Shown one piece after another: positions 1 to 8,616 of a DNA stretch of 64,000 nt. The stretch's first letter is position 1; every line of letters begins with the position of its first letter. The stretch comes from Nitrobacteraceae bacterium AZCC 2146 (GTDB lineage Bacteria; Pseudomonadota; Alphaproteobacteria; Rhizobiales; Xanthobacteraceae): positions 2,852,001-2,916,000 of the forward strand of contig JBAGRP010000001.1 in assembly GCA_036924855.1 (NCBI GenBank), given 5' to 3'. Both the position numbers and the translations under genes were made by a program. Under the pieces are notes generated by a model. That model was not told the DNA's origin, searched no databases, and saw only the letters and a program-made list of their open reading frames with translations.

Positions 1-1072
1 TGGTCTTGTTGGTCCATTCGAAGTCGAATGCATTGCCGAGCGCCTCGCGAACGCGCGGGTCCTTGAACTTGTCGCGGCGGGTGTTGAGAAACCAACCCTG
101 CGCGCCCGACGGGGTATCGTCCGGCAGCATCTCGCGCTTGACGCGGCCGTCGGTGATGGCCGGAAAATCATAGCGCGTGTTCCAGATCCGCGAGGTGAAT
201 TCCTCGCGGAACAGATAGCTGCGGCCGGTGAACCCTTCGAAGGCGACGTCGCGGTCGCGATAGAAATCGAACCTCACCGTATCGAAATTGTAGCTGCCGC
301 GGCTCACCGGCAGATCGGCGCCCCACCAGTCCTTGACGCGGTCGAACTCGATGTAGCGCCCTGACTCGAAACGGCCGACCTTGTAGGGGCCGCTGCCGAG
401 CGGAATATCGAGCGAGGATTCGTCGAACGGATGCGCGGTGTAATAGGCCTGCGAGAAGATCGGCAGGCCGGCGACGAACAGCGGCACGTCGCGGCCGCGT
501 TTGTCGGCGAAGGTGACGACCAACGTGGCATCATCCAGCGCCTCGGCCTTCACCATGTCGCGCATCTGCTGGGTGATCAGCGGATGGCCTTTTGTTTTCA
601 GCGCGGTCAGCGAGAACGCGGCGTCGCGCGCGGTGAGTTTGGTGCCGTCGTGAAAGCGCGCCTCGGGGCGCAGCGTGAAGCGATAGGTCAGGCCGTCGGC
701 GGAAATCTGCACGGATTTTGCGACCAGGCCATACATCGCATCAGGTTCGTCGCCGGCGCGCACCATCAAGGGCGCGAAGGTCATGCCCATGCCCTGGGCG
801 CCGTCGCCCTTGAGGATGAAGGCGTTCAGCGAATTGAACGTCTGGAACGACTGGTTGAAGGCGCGGTTCGACGGCACCGTCGAGAACACACCACCCTTCG
901 GTGCCTTGAGATTTACATAGTCGAAGTTCGGAAAGTCAGCGGGATATTTCAGGTCGCCGAAGGCCGAGATGCCGTGGGCCTGCGTCTCGCCCTCCGCCAG
1001 AACAGGCGAAAATTGCGCAACGGCGACGGCGCCGAGCCCGAGACCCAGCACGTGCCGGCGGTTGAGCTGCAT
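1..1072 (-). CDS. Peptide/oligopeptide-type ABC transporter substrate-binding protein (family 5), 3' end outside window
   Basis: The reading frame runs off the left edge, so the C-terminus is missing. The translation begins with a signal sequence starting MQLNRRHVLGLGLGAVAVAQ, a twin-arginine-like RR followed by a hydrophobic stretch. It continues into the family 5 extracellular solute-binding fold: a FGDLKYPADF-like segment, PLGSGPYKVG, and a region with DKFKDPRVREALG, as in the YejA group. The product should be a periplasmic oligopeptide receptor for an ABC importer. The start is ATG at 1072; a TTG seven codons upstream overlaps the stop of the previous gene. The same fold is encoded immediately upstream at 1090-2988, so this is a tandem paralogue pair in one transcript. 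The permease genes are probably further left, outside the window. Confidence 0.85.
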   Translation of the reverse strand, partial: MQLNRRHVLGLGLGAVAVAQFSPVLAEGETQAHGISAFGDLKYPADFPNFDYVNLKAPKGGVFSTVPSNRAFNQSFQTFNSLNAFILKGDGAQGMGMTFAPLMVRAGDEPDAMYGLVAKSVQISADGLTYRFTLRPEARFHDGTKLTARDAAFSLTALKTKGHPLITQQMRDMVKAEALDDATLVVTFADKRGRDVPLFVAGLPIFSQAYYTAHPFDESSLDIPLGSGPYKVGRFESGRYIEFDRVKDWWGADLPVSRGSYNFDTVRFDFYRDRDVAFEGFTGRSYLFREEFTSRIWNTRYDFPAITDGRVKREMLPDDTPSGAQGWFLNTRRDKFKDPRVREALGNAFDFEWTNKT

Positions 1073-1089
1073 CCTGCGCGGGGTATCGC

Positions 1090-2988
1090 TCAAGACCGCT
1101 TGCCTATCCTGGCGGCTTTTTCGGCATCGTACCACCAGATGAACGGAAAGCCGGACTGGCCGTATTTCGGCGGTTCTGACGGACGGCCGAAGCGATCCCA
1201 GCGCGCGGTGCGGACCTTGTTGTAGGTCCATTGCGGCACCACGAAATGATTCCACAGCAGCACGCGGTCCAGCGCCTTGGTGGCGGCGACGAGATCGTCG
1301 CGGTCCTTGGTGAAGATGACGCGGTCGATCAACTTGTCGATCGCCGGATTCTTGATGCCGACGACGTTGCGCGAGCCGGCCATGTCGGCGGCCTGCGAAC
1401 CCCAGAATTCGCGCTGCTCGTTGCCCGGCGACAGCGACTCCGGCCACGACGACACCACGATGTCGAAATCCCAGCTGCGCAACCGGTTTTCATATTGGGT
1501 GGGATCGATGGTGCGGACCGAGACGGCGATGCCGAGTCGCTCCAGCGACGGCTTGAAGAACAGCATGACGCGCTCAAAACTCGGATCCTCGCCGAGCAAT
1601 TCCAGCTCGAACGGCGCGCCGGTCTTGGCGTTGACCAGCTTGCGCTCGCGCACCTCGTAGCCTGCTTCCTTCAGCAGCTTGAGTGCTTCGCGCAGATTGT
1701 CGCGCACTGCCTCGGCGTTGCCGCCGACGGGGTTGGTGTAGGCCTTGGTAAAGACTTCGGGCGGCACGTCGGCGCGGACGGTCTCGAGGATTTCCAACTC
1801 CTTGCCTTCCGGCAGGCCGGAGGACGCCAGTTCCGTGCCGTCGAAATAGCTGGAGATGCGCTTGTACTGGTTGAAGAAGATCTGCTTGTTCATCTCCTCG
1901 AAATCGAACGCGTAGTTCAGCGCGCGGCGGACACGGGGGTCCTTGAACTTATCGCGGCGAAGATTCATCGCAAAGCCCTGCATGATGCCGGACGAGCGAT
2001 TGAGGAATTCCTCGAGGATGACGCGCTTTTCGGTGACCGCCGGGAAGTCGTAGGCCGTCGCCCAGTTCTTGGCGCTGTTCTCGGTGCGCCAGTCGACCTG
2101 GTCGCCCTTGAAGGCTTCCAGCGCCACCGTCGAGTCGCGAAAATATTCGTAGCGCAGCTCATCGAAGTTGTGGCGACCGACATTGACGTTGAGGTCGCGG
2201 CCCCAATAGTCCTTGACGCGCTCCACCGCGATGGAGCGGCCTGGCACGAATTCCTTGACGCGGTAGGCGCCGCTGCCGAGCGGCGGCTCCTGCGTGGTCG
2301 CGGAGATGTCGCGCTTGACGCCGGAGCCGTTGCTGCCTTCCCACCAATGCTTCGGCAGCACCGTGAGCTGGCCGACGATCTGTGGCAGTTCGCGGTTGCC
2401 CGGCATGTCGAAGCTGAACTTGATGTCACGCTCGCCGACCTTCTCCGCCTTGGTGACGTGGCGGTAGTAGGCCGAATATTGCGGATGATGTTTCTTGAAG
2501 GAGTCCAGCGAGAAGATCACGTCTTCCGGCGTCACCGGCTTGCCGTCGTGCCACTTCGCCTCCGCGCGCAGCCGATAGGTGACCGAGGAGAAATCCGCGG
2601 GATGGCTGACCGACTCGGCGAGCAGGCCGTATTCGGTGGAGACCTCGTCGAGCGACGCCGTCGTCAGCGATTCATAGATCAGCGCGACGGCACCGGCGAT
2701 GTTACCCTTCACGCCGGCCACCGCGATGTTGAAATTGTCGAAGGTGCCGACCGCGATCTGCCGGGCGACACCGCCCTTCGGGGCTTCCGGATTGACGTAG
2801 TCGAAGCGCTGGAAGCCGGCGGGGTATTTGATCTCGCCGAACAGCGACAGCGCATGGCGCCACGCCGTCTCGGGTGCCGCGGACTGCGCAACGGCATCGG
2901 AGAAGCCGGTCACGCCGCCCAGGACGGGGGCGAGCGCGGCGAAGGCGCTGGTTTGCAGAAGACGTCGTCGGGAGAGGGAGATGGCCAA
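1090..2988 (-). CDS. Peptide/oligopeptide-type ABC transporter substrate-binding protein (family 5), YejA-like
   Basis: The product of about 632 residues is a periplasmic receptor of the oligopeptide family. It opens with SRRRLLQ plus an alanine-rich hydrophobic stretch, a Tat-type signal peptide. It then shows SLFGEIKYPAGFQRFDYVNP, PLGSGAYRVKEF and DKFKDPRVRRALNYAFDFE, which are typical of the family, and ends KKAARIGKRS-like. I prefer the TTG at 2988 because the signal peptide then starts at the N-terminus and an AGGA lies about 10 nt upstream. An ATG at 3081 would add 31 residues with no signal-like character. The stop overlaps the possible TTG start of the next gene, so the two are probably co-transcribed. 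The substrate is unknown; microcin C-like peptides or short peptides are possible. Confidence 0.88.
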   Translation of the reverse strand: MAISLSRRRLLQTSAFAALAPVLGGVTGFSDAVAQSAAPETAWRHALSLFGEIKYPAGFQRFDYVNPEAPKGGVARQIAVGTFDNFNIAVAGVKGNIAGAVALIYESLTTASLDEVSTEYGLLAESVSHPADFSSVTYRLRAEAKWHDGKPVTPEDVIFSLDSFKKHHPQYSAYYRHVTKAEKVGERDIKFSFDMPGNRELPQIVGQLTVLPKHWWEGSNGSGVKRDISATTQEPPLGSGAYRVKEFVPGRSIAVERVKDYWGRDLNVNVGRHNFDELRYEYFRDSTVALEAFKGDQVDWRTENSAKNWATAYDFPAVTEKRVILEEFLNRSSGIMQGFAMNLRRDKFKDPRVRRALNYAFDFEEMNKQIFFNQYKRISSYFDGTELASSGLPEGKELEILETVRADVPPEVFTKAYTNPVGGNAEAVRDNLREALKLLKEAGYEVRERKLVNAKTGAPFELELLGEDPSFERVMLFFKPSLERLGIAVSVRTIDPTQYENRLRSWDFDIVVSSWPESLSPGNEQREFWGSQAADMAGSRNVVGIKNPAIDKLIDRVIFTKDRDDLVAATKALDRVLLWNHFVVPQWTYNKVRTARWDRFGRPSEPPKYGQSGFPFIWWYDAEKAARIGKRS

Positions 2989-3140
2989 GGTGCTGAATTC
3001 CTGTGAACCGAAGCGTCGAGTAGAGCCGCAATATAAGGCGAGGATTCGACCGATTATGCCGGGTTTTCCGGACGATACCACCCCACTACCCCAGCTCGTT
3101 GCGGCGAAACGTCCCGCTTAAGCTTTGGTAAGGTGGATAC

Positions 3141-3170
3141 GAAAACGGCCAGGCAAAGCCTGGCCGTTCG
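3141..3170 (-). terminator. Intrinsic terminator after cytochrome c gene
   Basis: A perfect 11-bp inverted repeat (arms around a 3-nt AAA loop, 3144-3168) precedes a T run when read on the minus strand. It lies about 45 bp past the cytochrome gene stop. Confidence 0.75.
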
Positions 3171-3213
3171 ATCGATGAATGGGTGGATTGCGACGGCCGT
3201 TACTTCGCCGCCA

Positions 3214-3762
3214 TTACTTGGCAGCAGTGGGCAGCGGCACCGGGGTATCGCTCAGCGTCGCCAGATAGGCGATCACGTCGGCGCGCTCGCTGTCCTTCTG
3301 GATGCCGGCGAAGCCCATGGCGGTGCCGGGGACGGTGCCCTTCGGGTTGGCGATGAACTTGTTCAGCGCATCGAACGTCCAGGTGCCGCCCTTGGCCTTC
3401 ATGGCCGCGGAGAAATTGAAGCCGCCTTTGCCTTCGCCGACCTTCTCGTTGACGGTGCCGAACAGGTTCGGACCGACGCGGTTGGGGCCGCCCTTCTCGA
3501 AGGTGTGGCAGGCCGCGCACTTCTTGGCGGCGGTGGTGCCCTTTTCGACCGAGGCGGTCTGCAGCAGTTTTTCGATCGGCTCGGACGGCGCCGCGGCTTC
3601 CTTGGCGCCACCGGCAGCCTCTTCCTTCACCGCGATGTCCCAGCCCGGCTTTTCCATCTTCTTCGGCGAGAACACCGCCCCGGCGGTGATGTTCGTCACC
3701 ATCAGAACCAGGCAGGTGCCGAGCACAGCGCCCATGATTTTATTGAGTTCGAAGGAGTCCAT
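3214..3762 (-). CDS. cycM: Membrane-anchored class I cytochrome c (CycM-like)
   Basis: The protein has 182 residues. An uncleaved N-terminal hydrophobic segment (about residues 8-31) anchors it in the membrane. An Ala/Glu-rich linker follows, then a class I cytochrome c domain with the heme-binding CAACH at residues 82-86 and a probable axial Met near 149 (PGTAMGFAG). This matches the architecture of the membrane-bound CycM of Bradyrhizobium japonicum, which passes electrons between the cytochrome bc1 complex and the aa3 oxidase. The ATG start is followed directly by the anchor. It is transcribed alone, with a strong hairpin terminator downstream. The function follows from the family; the symbol rests on architecture and length only. 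Confidence 0.88.
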   Translation of the reverse strand: MDSFELNKIMGAVLGTCLVLMVTNITAGAVFSPKKMEKPGWDIAVKEEAAGGAKEAAAPSEPIEKLLQTASVEKGTTAAKKCAACHTFEKGGPNRVGPNLFGTVNEKVGEGKGGFNFSAAMKAKGGTWTFDALNKFIANPKGTVPGTAMGFAGIQKDSERADVIAYLATLSDTPVPLPTAAK

Positions 3763-3969
3763 AGTCGGTCAGGCTCCGCGCCGGGAAGGTCGATTGGAAG
3801 GCCGCTGAGACGGCCACGATAAGCTCAGGAATCATATGTTCGCAACTGCACAGGCAGCGGGGTTGAGATAACGGTTTGCCCCCGCTCTGGCAACCCGTAT
3901 AAACGCCACAGCTTTCCACCAACCCCCGCCATTTGCTGCGCCTTTCAGCCGGGTCCAGACCGCCATTTC

Positions 3970-4707
3970 ATGACCGAGACCCATACCCTTGTGCTGATCC
4001 CTGCCCGGATGGCGGCGACCCGCCTGCCCGGCAAGCCGCTGCTGGACATCGCCGGGCTGCCGATGATCGTCCATGTGCTGCGCCGCGCCGAGGAAGCCGG
4101 GATCGGCCGGGTCGCGGTGGCCACCGACACGCCGGAAATCGCCGATGCCGTAAAGGCCCATGGCGGCGAGGCGGTGATGACATCGGCCGACCATCCATCG
4201 GGTTCCGACCGGATCTTTGAGGCCCTGACGAAACTCGATCCCGCCGGCCGGATCGACACCATCATCAACCTGCAGGGCGATCTCCCGACCATCTTGCCGG
4301 ACGATATCCGCGCCGTGGTAACGCCACTGGCCGATCCCTCGGTCGATATCGCCACGCTGGCGGCCGAAATCCGCACCGAGGAAGAACACACCAATCCCAA
4401 TGTGGTGAAGGTGATCGGCTCCCGGATTGGCGACCGACGGCTGCGGGCGCTGTATTTTACCCGCGCCACGGCGCCCTGGGGCGACGGACCGCGCTATCAT
4501 CATATCGGGCTGTATGCCTATCGCCGCGCCGCGCTGGAACGCTTTGTCGGGCTTTCGCCCTCCCCGCTCGAACAGCGCGAGAAGCTGGAGCAATTGCGTG
4601 CACTGGAGGCGGGCATGCGGATCGACGTCGCCATCATCGACACCGTGCCGGGCGGCGTCGACACGCCGGCCGATCTCGAAACTGCGCGGCGCAGCCTCGG
4701 CATCTGA
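3970..4707 (+). CDS. kdsB: 3-deoxy-manno-octulosonate cytidylyltransferase (CMP-KDO synthetase)
   Basis: This 245-residue cytoplasmic enzyme activates KDO with CTP to give CMP-KDO for lipopolysaccharide inner-core synthesis. The N-terminus has the nucleotidyltransferase motif [18 protein letters not shown]. It is followed by [21 protein letters not shown] and INLQGDLP, all hallmarks of KdsB, and the end has [16 protein letters not shown]. Length and motifs are complete. It is divergent from cycM across about 200 bp and is followed after 81 bp by a TPR gene in the same direction. The start is the ATG before [13 protein letters not shown]. Confidence 0.95.
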   Translation: MTETHTLVLIPARMAATRLPGKPLLDIAGLPMIVHVLRRAEEAGIGRVAVATDTPEIADAVKAHGGEAVMTSADHPSGSDRIFEALTKLDPAGRIDTIINLQGDLPTILPDDIRAVVTPLADPSVDIATLAAEIRTEEEHTNPNVVKVIGSRIGDRRLRALYFTRATAPWGDGPRYHHIGLYAYRRAALERFVGLSPSPLEQREKLEQLRALEAGMRIDVAIIDTVPGGVDTPADLETARRSLGI

Positions 4708-4788
4708 TCCTTCGCACGCGCCCGAAACCTCGAAATCCAACGTTGAACGCTTGCAGGCAGTGACGCCGGCAAAGCGGGGCGCAGTTGG

Positions 4789-7101
4789 ATGGCAGCAAAT
4801 CACCAGAAGATGCTCGCAAGGGCTCTCACGCATTATCAGGCCGGCAGGGCGACAGAGGCGGATGCCGCCTGCTGCGCACTTCTGACGCGCTGGCCACGTG
4901 ACGTCGACGCGCTCAATCTGCGCGCGGTGATCGCCTGCGTGGCCGGCCGGTTTGCCGATGCCATGGCGCTGCTCGAACAGCTGCTGAAGCAGCATCCCGA
5001 CAATGTGCAGGCGCTATCGACGCTCGGCGATGCGCAGCACGCACAGGGAAACCATGAAGGGACGATCGCCGCGTTCCAACGCGCCGTCCGGCTTGCGCCA
5101 CGCGATGCGGGACTGCATTCGCGGCTGGCAACGGCTTTGCTCGACGCTGGATGCGTTGCGGAAGCGGAGGCGGCCTATCGCCAGTCGATCGCACTGGCCG
5201 GCCGCGTCGCGCAATCGCATTTCAACCACGGTGTCGCGCTGCGCCGGCTGGATCGAAGCACGGAGGCCGCGACCGCCTACCGCCAGGCGATCGCTCTCGA
5301 TCCACGGCATGTCGCCGCGTATCTCAACCTCGGCAACATCCTGATGGACGACAACCAGATCGACGAGGCTGTCGTGCTTTACCGCACGGCCATCGCCTTG
5401 CGGCCCGACGCCGCGGAGGGACACGGCAATCTCGGTCTGGCCCTGCTTCGTCAAAATCAGTTCGAGGCCGCTGCCGCCTGCCAGCATCAGGCGCTTGCCT
5501 GCGATCCCGGCTATGCCGCCGCCTTTGCCTGTCTTGGCGCGGTGCGCCGCGAACAGGGCAACCCGCTTGAAGCGATCGCGTTGTGCGAGCGGGCCCTCCT
5601 CCTCAAACCGGATCTCGCCGAGGCCTACATCGCCCTCGGCACCGCCAAGCTCGATCTGATGCTGCCGGAAGAAGCCGTCGTGGCCTATAGCCGGGCACTT
5701 GAACTCACGCCCGGCGACGCCCGAATTCATGCCAATCTCGGGGTCGCCCTGATCCGGCTCGACCGGATCGACGCCGCGGCCGATGCGTGCCGCGCCGCGA
5801 TCGCACTAAATCCTCTGCATGCGCCGGCTCACACCAATCTCGGCGTGGCGCTGCAGCTCCAGGACCGGCCTCAGGACGCCATCGCCGCTCACCGGATCGC
5901 CATCGCGCTCGACCCTGTTTCTCCCAAAGCCTATTCAAATCTCGCGGAAAGCCTCAAGGACGAAGGCCGGCTCGACGAGGCCCTGCAGGCCATTCGCACC
6001 GCGGTGTCCTTCGCCTCCCACCAGGATATTCACCGCTTCAACCATGCCCTGGCGCTGCTGATGGAAGGCGACTTTGAAAACGGCTGGCAGGCCTACGAGG
6101 TGCGACGCAGGAGCGGTATCCTCACCCCGCAGGAGCGGGTTTTCGCGGCCCCCGAGTGGCGAGGCGAAGACCTGGCCGGGCGCACGCTGCTGCTGCATGC
6201 CGAACAGGGGCTTGGCGACACCATCCAGTTCGTCAGGTTCGTGCGCGATCTCGTTCAGCCCGGCGTCTCGGTCGTGATCGAGAGCCAGAAGCCGCTGGTC
6301 GGCCTGCTGCAATCACTCGATTCCGTTCGCGTCGTGGCACAGGGCGATGCTCTGCCGCCGTTCGACGTGCACCTGCCGTTGATGAGCCTGCCGCACGTGC
6401 TTGGCACGCAGCTCGACAGCATCCCCGCCGCCGTTCCCTATCTCGCGGCCGATCCTGGCAAAGTCGCGCGCTGGAACACCCGCATCGGCGGGACCGCTGA
6501 CAAGGCCGCCGGCAAGACCACCGGCAAGACCACCGGCAAGACCACCGATCTTGCCGTGGGCGTGGTGTGGTCCGGCAACGCCAACCACAAGTTTGACCGG
6601 CGCCGCTCGATTGCCGCCGCCACCGTCCTGCCGGCCCTGACAATGCCCGGCGTGCGGCTGTTCAGCCTGCAGAAGGACCTCCGGCCGGGCGACCACGCGG
6701 CCCTCAGGGCCATGGCTGACACGGTGACCGACCTTGCGCCGGCGCTGGACGATTTCACCGACACCGCGGCGGCGCTGCAGGCGCTCGATCTGGTGATCGC
6801 GGTCGATACCTCCACGGCCCATCTCGCGGGTGCGCTCGGCCGCCCGGTCTGGATGATGCTGCCGTTTGCGCTGGACTGGCGCTGGCTGCGGGATCGCGAG
6901 GACAGTCCGTGGTATCCGACCATGCAGCTGTTCCGGCAGTCCACGCCGCGGATCTGGACCGATGTCCTCAGCCGTATCCGCGCCAGCCTCTCGGAACTGG
7001 TTCAAGACGGGCGGGATGGCAGGACGCAGCCGACCCTCGCGCCTTCCGCGCCGCGTTGGGCAGCGACTGGGGCGCGCCCAATCGACGCCGTGCTCGAATA
7101 G
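4789..7101 (+). CDS. Tetratricopeptide repeat protein with C-terminal glycosyltransferase-like domain
   Basis: The protein has 770 residues. Roughly residues 5-430 are tandem 34-residue TPR units (recurrent patterns such as AYLNLGNILMDDNQIDEAV and HGNLGLALLRQNQFEAA). Residues of about 460-740 resemble the family 9 glycosyltransferase fold, with LLHAEQGLGDTIQFVRF and later VDTSTAHLAGALGRPVWMML. Such TPR-GT proteins are common in alphaproteobacteria and are thought to act in polysaccharide or protein glycosylation; no specific role is shown. Between the halves lies a KTTG repeat caused by three perfect copies of a 12-bp unit at 6511-6546. The gene follows kdsB in the same direction. Confidence 0.85.
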   Translation: MAANHQKMLARALTHYQAGRATEADAACCALLTRWPRDVDALNLRAVIACVAGRFADAMALLEQLLKQHPDNVQALSTLGDAQHAQGNHEGTIAAFQRAVRLAPRDAGLHSRLATALLDAGCVAEAEAAYRQSIALAGRVAQSHFNHGVALRRLDRSTEAATAYRQAIALDPRHVAAYLNLGNILMDDNQIDEAVVLYRTAIALRPDAAEGHGNLGLALLRQNQFEAAAACQHQALACDPGYAAAFACLGAVRREQGNPLEAIALCERALLLKPDLAEAYIALGTAKLDLMLPEEAVVAYSRALELTPGDARIHANLGVALIRLDRIDAAADACRAAIALNPLHAPAHTNLGVALQLQDRPQDAIAAHRIAIALDPVSPKAYSNLAESLKDEGRLDEALQAIRTAVSFASHQDIHRFNHALALLMEGDFENGWQAYEVRRRSGILTPQERVFAAPEWRGEDLAGRTLLLHAEQGLGDTIQFVRFVRDLVQPGVSVVIESQKPLVGLLQSLDSVRVVAQGDALPPFDVHLPLMSLPHVLGTQLDSIPAAVPYLAADPGKVARWNTRIGGTADKAAGKTTGKTTGKTTDLAVGVVWSGNANHKFDRRRSIAAATVLPALTMPGVRLFSLQKDLRPGDHAALRAMADTVTDLAPALDDFTDTAAALQALDLVIAVDTSTAHLAGALGRPVWMMLPFALDWRWLRDREDSPWYPTMQLFRQSTPRIWTDVLSRIRASLSELVQDGRDGRTQPTLAPSAPRWAATGARPIDAVLE
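6511..6546 (+). repeat. Three perfect copies of a 12-bp unit inside the TPR gene
   Basis: GGCAAGACCACC is repeated three times in frame, giving (GKTT)3 in a linker before the C-terminal domain. Copy number could change by slippage without shifting the frame. Confidence 0.9.
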
Positions 7102-7218
7102 AACGCTTCGATTGCCGCATCGCCCGGCCGCGGATTTTCAGGCAAATTCCCGACCACGGCGGCCCGATTTTTCGTCCCGCGACACTGGCAAAATCCGCAG
7201 CGATTGTTACAAGGCGCG

Positions 7219-8079
7219 ATGACCAAGATCATGAAAATCGCGTTCCAGGGCGAGCCTGGCGCCAATTCCCACATCGCCATCGTCGAAGCCTATCCGGACG
7301 CCGAGCCGCTGCCCTGCGCGACCTTCGAGGATGCGCTGGCGGCGATCTCCTCGGGCGAGGCCGATCTCGGCATGATCCCGATCGAGAATTCGGTCGCCGG
7401 CCGAGTCGCCGACATCCACCACCTGCTGCCGGCGTCCGGCCTGTTCATCGTCGGCGAATGGTTTCTGCCCATCCGGCACCAGCTGATGGCGCCACGCGGG
7501 ACAAAACTCACCGACATCAAGACGGTGGAAAGCCACATCCACGCGCTCGGCCAGTGCCGCCGCATCATCCGCAAACTCGGCATCAAGCCGATCGTGGCGG
7601 CCGATACCGCGGGCAGCGCGCGCATCGTCTCGGAACGCGGCGACAAGTCCCGCGCCGCGATCGCCTCACGGCTCGCGGCAAAAATCTACGGCCTCGATAT
7701 TCTCGCCGAGGATGTCGAGGACGAGACCCACAACACCACCCGCTTCGTGATGCTGGCCAAGGACGCAAAATGGGCGGCGCAGGATTCCGGCCCGCTGGTC
7801 ACCACTTTTGTATTTCGCGTGCGCAACCTGCCGGCCGCGCTCTACAAGGCGATGGGCGGTTTTGCGACCAACGGCGTCAACATGACCAAGCTGGAAAGCT
7901 ACATGGTCGACGGCAACTTCTTCGCCACGCAATTTTACGCCGACGTCGACGGCCATCCCGACGACCGCAACCTGGCGTTCGCGCTGGAAGAGCTGAAATT
8001 CTTCTCGCGCGAATTCAGGATCGTCGGCGTATATCCCGGCCATCCGTTCCGCGCGAGTTATGGCGAAGCAACGGAGTAG
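7219..8079 (+). CDS. pheA: Prephenate dehydratase
   Basis: The 286-residue cytoplasmic enzyme converts prephenate to phenylpyruvate in phenylalanine synthesis. The N-terminal catalytic domain shows IAFQGEPGANSHIAIVEAYP, IPIENSVAGRV and AAIASRLAA. The C-terminal regulatory ACT domain (about residues 190-275) shows RVRNLPAALYKAMGGFATNG and NMTKLESYM. There is no chorismate mutase domain. I chose the ATG at 7219; a TTG at 7204 would add five residues. It follows the TPR gene by about 120 bp and ends next to a hairpin shared with the convergent YCII-like gene. ACT-mediated inhibition by phenylalanine is expected from the family. Confidence 0.94.
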   Translation: MTKIMKIAFQGEPGANSHIAIVEAYPDAEPLPCATFEDALAAISSGEADLGMIPIENSVAGRVADIHHLLPASGLFIVGEWFLPIRHQLMAPRGTKLTDIKTVESHIHALGQCRRIIRKLGIKPIVAADTAGSARIVSERGDKSRAAIASRLAAKIYGLDILAEDVEDETHNTTRFVMLAKDAKWAAQDSGPLVTTFVFRVRNLPAALYKAMGGFATNGVNMTKLESYMVDGNFFATQFYADVDGHPDDRNLAFALEELKFFSREFRIVGVYPGHPFRASYGEATE

Positions 8080-8093
8080 ATCCCCTCGTTTCC

Positions 8094-8117
8094 CGGACAC
8101 GCTGCAGCGTCCGGGGA
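8094..8117. terminator. Hairpin between convergent genes
   Basis: An inverted repeat around CGCTGCAGCG with flanking CGGAC/TCCGG arms lies between the stops of pheA and the convergent YCII-like gene. There is no clear T run, so termination is an inference. Confidence 0.45.
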
Positions 8118-8129
8118 ATGCAACATCGC

Positions 8130-8534
8130 TCACTCTGTCGCAGCATCAGTAGCCAACGTATGCGTGGCTGCAAACGGCGCACCGGGCAGAAACAATATGA
8201 CCGGCCGAATTTCATAGACGGCCGTCGGATTGACGCGACGCAGATCGCGCGCGGCGGCAATGGCATCTTCACGCGTGGCGCAGTCTGCGACATAGAAGCC
8301 CAGCAACTGCTCCTTGGTCTCGGCAAAAGGACCATCGATGACCATGCCGGCGCCCGGGCCGCGCAGGGTGAACGCGTCCTTGGTCGCCCCCAACCGCGCG
8401 GCCGGCCCCAGGCGGCCCTCGGCTTTCAGTTTGTCGTGGACCTTGTGAAGATTGCCCATCACCGCGGCGTCCTCTTCGGGAGTCCAGGACGTGACGACGC
8501 CTTCGACGTGATAGGCCAAAATCGCATAGAGCAT
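8130..8534 (-). CDS. YCII/DGPF-domain protein
   Basis: This small soluble protein has 134 residues. It carries the diagnostic run VIDGPFAETKEQLLGFYV, which places it in the YCII-like (DGPF) family, a dimeric ferredoxin-like fold whose cellular role is mostly unknown. The N-terminus MLYAILAYHVEG is the usual beta strand, and an AGGTGAG lies just upstream of the ATG. The C-terminal 20 residues are an extension beyond the domain. It is convergent with pheA and upstream of nothing obviously related. In other genomes such proteins sit beside ECF sigma factors; none is present here. Confidence 0.85.
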   Translation of the reverse strand: MLYAILAYHVEGVVTSWTPEEDAAVMGNLHKVHDKLKAEGRLGPAARLGATKDAFTLRGPGAGMVIDGPFAETKEQLLGFYVADCATREDAIAAARDLRRVNPTAVYEIRPVILFLPGAPFAATHTLATDAATE

Positions 8535-8616
8535 CGAATCTCACCTTTCGTTAGGAGGGCCTGAACACCCAAGGACGCATTGGCAGCGCCGATCCCGACA
8601 TTGGGTGATCTAAAAT

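Noticed and set aside
1231..3006. Long plus-strand open frame opposite the peptide SBP gene
   Set aside because: It is the antisense shadow of a clear family 5 binding protein; the Arg/Gly/Ala/His-rich translation has no domain pattern.
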